From Saccharibacillus sp. O23 (lineage in GTDB: Bacteria > Bacillota > Bacilli > Paenibacillales > Paenibacillaceae): a DNA stretch of 64,000 nucleotides. Numbering within the stretch: position 1 is the stretch's first letter; the number at the start of each line of letters is the position of its first letter. The DNA lies in contig NZ_NJDE01000014.1 of assembly GCF_002205895.1 (NCBI RefSeq), forward strand, positions 124,001 to 188,000, given 5' to 3'. Below the pieces are notes generated by a model. It was not told where the DNA came from, did no database searches, and saw nothing but the letters and a program-made list of their open reading frames with translations. The position numbers were made by a program, and so were the translations under genes. This document shows positions 61,801 to 64,000 of this stretch, one piece after another.

Positions 61801-62604
61801 TTGGAAATTTTGTTCAGCGACTTTTTTCAGCGCGCTCTGCTCGGCGGTCTGCTCATCGGATTGACGGCGCCGCTGATCGGCATGTTTCTCGTGCTGCGCC
61901 GCTTGTCGATGATCGGCGATACGCTGGCGCACGTGACGATCGCGGGCGTGGCGCTCGGCTTTCTGATCAACGTGTATCCGCTTGTCGTCGGTCTGGTGTT
62001 CGCGGTCATCTCGTCGTTCGCGATCGAGAAGCTGCGCCGGGCTTACAAAGGGTACGCCGAATTATCGATCGCGGTGATCATGTCCGGCGGCGTGGCGATG
62101 GCGTCTTTCCTGTTCACGCTCGGACAGGGCTATAATACGGACGTCACCAGCTACTTGTTCGGCAGCATTTACACGCTCGGACGGACCGACTTGTATCTGG
62201 TAGGCGGCGTGACGGTCGTGGTGGTGGCGGTCGTCGTCTTTTTCTACAAAGAGCTGTTCCTGCTCACGTTCGAAGAAGACGCGGCGGCGGTCAGCGGGCT
62301 TCCGGTCAAACTGCTCAATATGCTGATTACGGTGCTCGCGGCGCTCGTGATCAGTACGGCGATCAAGATCGTGGGCGCTTTGCTGGTGTCGGCGCTGCTG
62401 ACCATTCCGGTCGCGTGCAGCCTGTTCCTCGCCAAAAGCTTCCGCATGTCGATCGTGCTCGCGGTCGCCGTAGCCGAGATCGCGGTGATCGTCGGATTGA
62501 TCGTGGCGGGCATCTGGAATTTCGCGCCCGGCGCGACGATCGTGCTGCTGCTGATCTTGATGCTGCTGCTTACGCTGACGGCTCGCAGAGGATATACCGT
62601 CTAA
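61801..62604 (+). CDS. adcB: Zinc ABC transporter permease
   Basis: This 267-residue integral membrane protein of the ZnuB/ABC-3 family has about eight hydrophobic segments. It shows the early segment LLIGLTAPLIGMFLVLRRLS and the ATPase-docking region FEEDAAAVSGLPVKLLNML. The start is TTG at 61801, with TAAGGAG 8 nt upstream. A terminator overlapping the last codons ends the adcACB operon. The metal is zinc by context (Zur boxes, zur nearby); the ABC-3 family also includes manganese systems. Confidence 0.94.
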   Translation: MEILFSDFFQRALLGGLLIGLTAPLIGMFLVLRRLSMIGDTLAHVTIAGVALGFLINVYPLVVGLVFAVISSFAIEKLRRAYKGYAELSIAVIMSGGVAMASFLFTLGQGYNTDVTSYLFGSIYTLGRTDLYLVGGVTVVVVAVVVFFYKELFLLTFEEDAAAVSGLPVKLLNMLITVLAALVISTAIKIVGALLVSALLTIPVACSLFLAKSFRMSIVLAVAVAEIAVIVGLIVAGIWNFAPGATIVLLLILMLLLTLTARRGYTV

Positions 62605-62621
62605 CGGTTTATCCTCTTTTT
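62588..62621 (+). terminator. Terminator of the adc operon, overlapping the adcB stop
   Basis: GAGGATATACCGT pairs with ACGGTTTATCCTC around 3 nt; a long T-run follows. The adcB stop codon is in the loop. Confidence 0.88.
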
Positions 62622-62634
62622 TTATGCGGTAAAC

Positions 62635-62664
62635 TTGCCAATGGATGACGAATAAAGGTATCAT
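62635..62664 (+). promoter_or_regulatory. Candidate promoter of mntR
   Basis: TTGCCA (62635-62640) and TATCAT (62659-62664) have an 18-nt spacer. The leader to mntR would be about 170 nt. Confidence 0.5.
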
Positions 62665-62837
62665 AGTAAGAGCCGTTTTTTGGATCGAAAAGGATCGGAG
62701 CAGCGAAGTCGAAGCGCGGCAGCGCGTGTCGTCCGGCGCTTTCGTACCTCGATCCAAAGGCGAAATGTTCATGTACGGGGATCATGATCGAGAGGAACCG
62801 CGGCAGCGGGCCTCATTCAAGGAAAAGAGGGAAGCAG

Positions 62838-63263
62838 ATGCCAACGCCCAGTATGGAAGATTATTTGGAGCGCATCTACCAACTGATCGAAGAAAAAGGT
62901 TACGCCCGGGTATCGGATATCGCCGAAGGGTTGGAGGTTCATCCTTCTTCGGTGACGAAGATGATTCAGAAGCTCGACAAAGACGAATATCTGGTCTACG
63001 AGAAGTATCGCGGGTTGATTCTGACCAGCAAAGGCAAAAAGATCGGAAAGCGTTTGGTGGATCGGCACCAACTGCTGGAAGAATTTTTGCGCATTATCGG
63101 GGTGGAAGAGAGCCTGATTTACGCGGACGTGGAAGGCATCGAACACCATCTGAGTTGGGATTCGATCACCCGGATCGAGTCGCTGGTCGAATATTTCAAT
63201 CGCGATCCGAAACGGATCGAGACGCTGCAAGCCATTCAAAGCGAAGGACCGAGCGAAAATTAG
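62838..63263 (+). CDS. mntR: Manganese-responsive regulator MntR (DtxR family)
   Basis: This 141-residue protein is nearly the same length as B. subtilis MntR (142). All metal ligands of that protein are at identical positions: Asp8, Glu11, His77, Glu99, Glu102 and His103. The N-terminal winged helix (about 15-60; [20 protein letters not shown]) binds DNA, and the helical dimer domain follows. The start at 62838 ([14 protein letters not shown]) is fixed by these positions and by GAGGGAAG upstream. With manganese bound it represses manganese uptake genes, which are not in this window. Monocistronic. Confidence 0.97.
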   Translation: MPTPSMEDYLERIYQLIEEKGYARVSDIAEGLEVHPSSVTKMIQKLDKDEYLVYEKYRGLILTSKGKKIGKRLVDRHQLLEEFLRIIGVEESLIYADVEGIEHHLSWDSITRIESLVEYFNRDPKRIETLQAIQSEGPSEN

Positions 63264-63304
63264 AAAAGACATCTGTGGCCTCGCGGCGCAGATGTCTTTT
63301 TGTT
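63264..63304 (+). terminator. Terminator of mntR
   Basis: AAAAGACATCTG pairs perfectly with CAGATGTCTTTT around 13 nt; a T-run follows. Confidence 0.88.
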
Positions 63305-63415
63305 TGGCGAAGTACCGCTACAATCGGAAGGTAGGAAGCGTATAACCAAATAGAAGGCCGAGGAGGTGCAGATTGCGGCCGGACGAAATCAGAAGAAATG
63401 AGGGAATTCGCAAAC

Positions 63416-64000
63416 ATGAAATGGCGTCAAAGTGTTACCGCGCTGCTGGCTGCAATCTTGCTGCTGTCGGCATGGAGCGGATGGGGGACCTCGCGGGCAA
63501 GCGCCGCTTCGGTCATCTCGATCTATCTGGACGGGCAGCAAATTCGAGGGGATGCCGATCCTTACGTGGTCGCGAGCACGACGCTCGTGCCGATGCGGCT
63601 GGTCAGCGAGAATCTGGGAGCGCAGATCAATTGGTCGCAAGCGGATAAAGTGGTCACGATCAATCAAGGCGGCACGCTGCTGTCGATTCCGCTCGGCTCG
63701 ATGACGGCTTACGTCAACGGCAACGCGGTCGATCTGCAAGCGCCGGTCACCAGCTTGAACGGACGAATCATGGTTCCTCTGCGTTTCGTCGGACAAGGAC
63801 TGGGGCTTACGGTAGAGTGGAACCAAGCGGCGCAGACGATTACGTTGACCACGCCGGACGGATCGGGCGGCGTGCCGACGCCGGGCGTACCGGACAATCA
63901 GGGGAACCTGACGGCGCTGCGCGGGGCATGGGTCGCGACCGTGTCGAGTCTCGATTGGCCGTCCAGCAAAGACGCGGCGAAGCAGAAAACGCAGTTTACG
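63416..64000 (+). CDS. Secreted copper-amine-oxidase-N protein with GHL10-type hydrolase domain (3' end outside window)
   Basis: The frame is open to the right edge (195 codons seen). It has a signal peptide (about 1-28, cleavage near ASA-AS), a copper-amine-oxidase N-terminal-like domain (about 30-145; TTLVPMRLVSENLGAQINWS and IMVPLRFVGQGLGLTVEW), a Gly/Pro linker, and the start of a second domain LRGAWVATVSSLDWPS. That last segment is the characteristic opening of family-10-like (GHL10, DUF187) glycosyl hydrolases. ATG at 63416 has GAGGGAA 9 nt upstream; an in-frame ATG at 63398 is possible. A stronger site GAGGAGGTG at 63360 precedes an out-of-frame TTG at 63373. It is likely to act on wall or matrix glycans. 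Confidence 0.85.
   Translation, partial: MKWRQSVTALLAAILLLSAWSGWGTSRASAASVISIYLDGQQIRGDADPYVVASTTLVPMRLVSENLGAQINWSQADKVVTINQGGTLLSIPLGSMTAYVNGNAVDLQAPVTSLNGRIMVPLRFVGQGLGLTVEWNQAAQTITLTTPDGSGGVPTPGVPDNQGNLTALRGAWVATVSSLDWPSSKDAAKQKTQFT

Overview
The window reads as a chromosomal segment of a moderately GC-rich, facultatively anaerobic Gram-positive bacterium of the Paenibacillaceae (Paenibacillus or Saccharibacillus type). The evidence is the gene content: a YtdP-type membrane AraC regulator with an LplB/YtcP/YtcQ-type sugar ABC transporter, several secreted proteins with copper-amine-oxidase N-terminal domains, a Bacillus-type Fnr with a C-terminal cysteine cluster, MntR, Zur and YidD. Strong Shine-Dalgarno sequences and many hairpin-plus-T-run terminators agree with this. 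No tRNA, rRNA, CRISPR array, prophage or insertion sequence was seen. The genus is inference.

Layout. 1-2144: 3' part of a hybrid sensor kinase. 2.3-5.0 kb: two tandem lipoprotein serpins, the first frameshifted by a 13-nt tandem duplication. 5.3-9.9 kb: DAHP synthase/chorismate mutase, alanine dehydrogenase with an overlapping OsmC gene, and aspartase. 10.1-27.2 kb: a polysaccharide-utilisation locus made of a YtdP-like regulator, an operator array, two permeases, a binding lipoprotein, a large secreted beta-helix protein, a GH2 enzyme, and on the other strand a second AraC regulator and a GH88 unsaturated-uronyl hydrolase. 27.5-37.9 kb: mixed genes (flavin monooxygenase, serine hydrolase, SDR plus WYL regulator, short Crp-like regulator, YitT membrane protein behind a long leader with two small ORFs, FMN reductase, MsrAB, a Gfo/Idh oxidoreductase and a small acidic protein).

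38.0-43.8 kb: an AraC regulator divergent from an operon of two Gfo/Idh dehydrogenases, two sugar-phosphate-isomerase-like TIM barrels and a ThuA protein. This set suggests oxidative, 3-keto-sugar-based glycoside or polyol catabolism. 43.9-46.1 kb: a uracil-DNA-glycosylase-like protein, an HxlR regulator and a membrane-anchored repeat protein.

46.1-53.7 kb: a mixed-acid fermentation module (fnr, a possible 39-residue peptide, adhE, pflB, pflA). Four FNR boxes are readable here, and two are placed for class II activation. 53.9-56.4 kb: a secreted PKD protein preceded by a 19-bp perfect inverted repeat. 56.5-63.3 kb: a metal-homeostasis block (zur, yidD, T-box-controlled metS, adcABC under a promoter bracketed by Zur-like boxes, mntR). 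The window ends inside a secreted copper-amine-oxidase-N/glycoside-hydrolase-like gene.

The observations most worth following are the self-reversible 13-nt frameshift in a serpin, the two-peptide leader with mutually exclusive helices before the YitT gene, the ThuA/Gfo-Idh/isomerase operon, the paired 25-bp operator before the sugar transporter, and the possible small ORF next to an FNR box.
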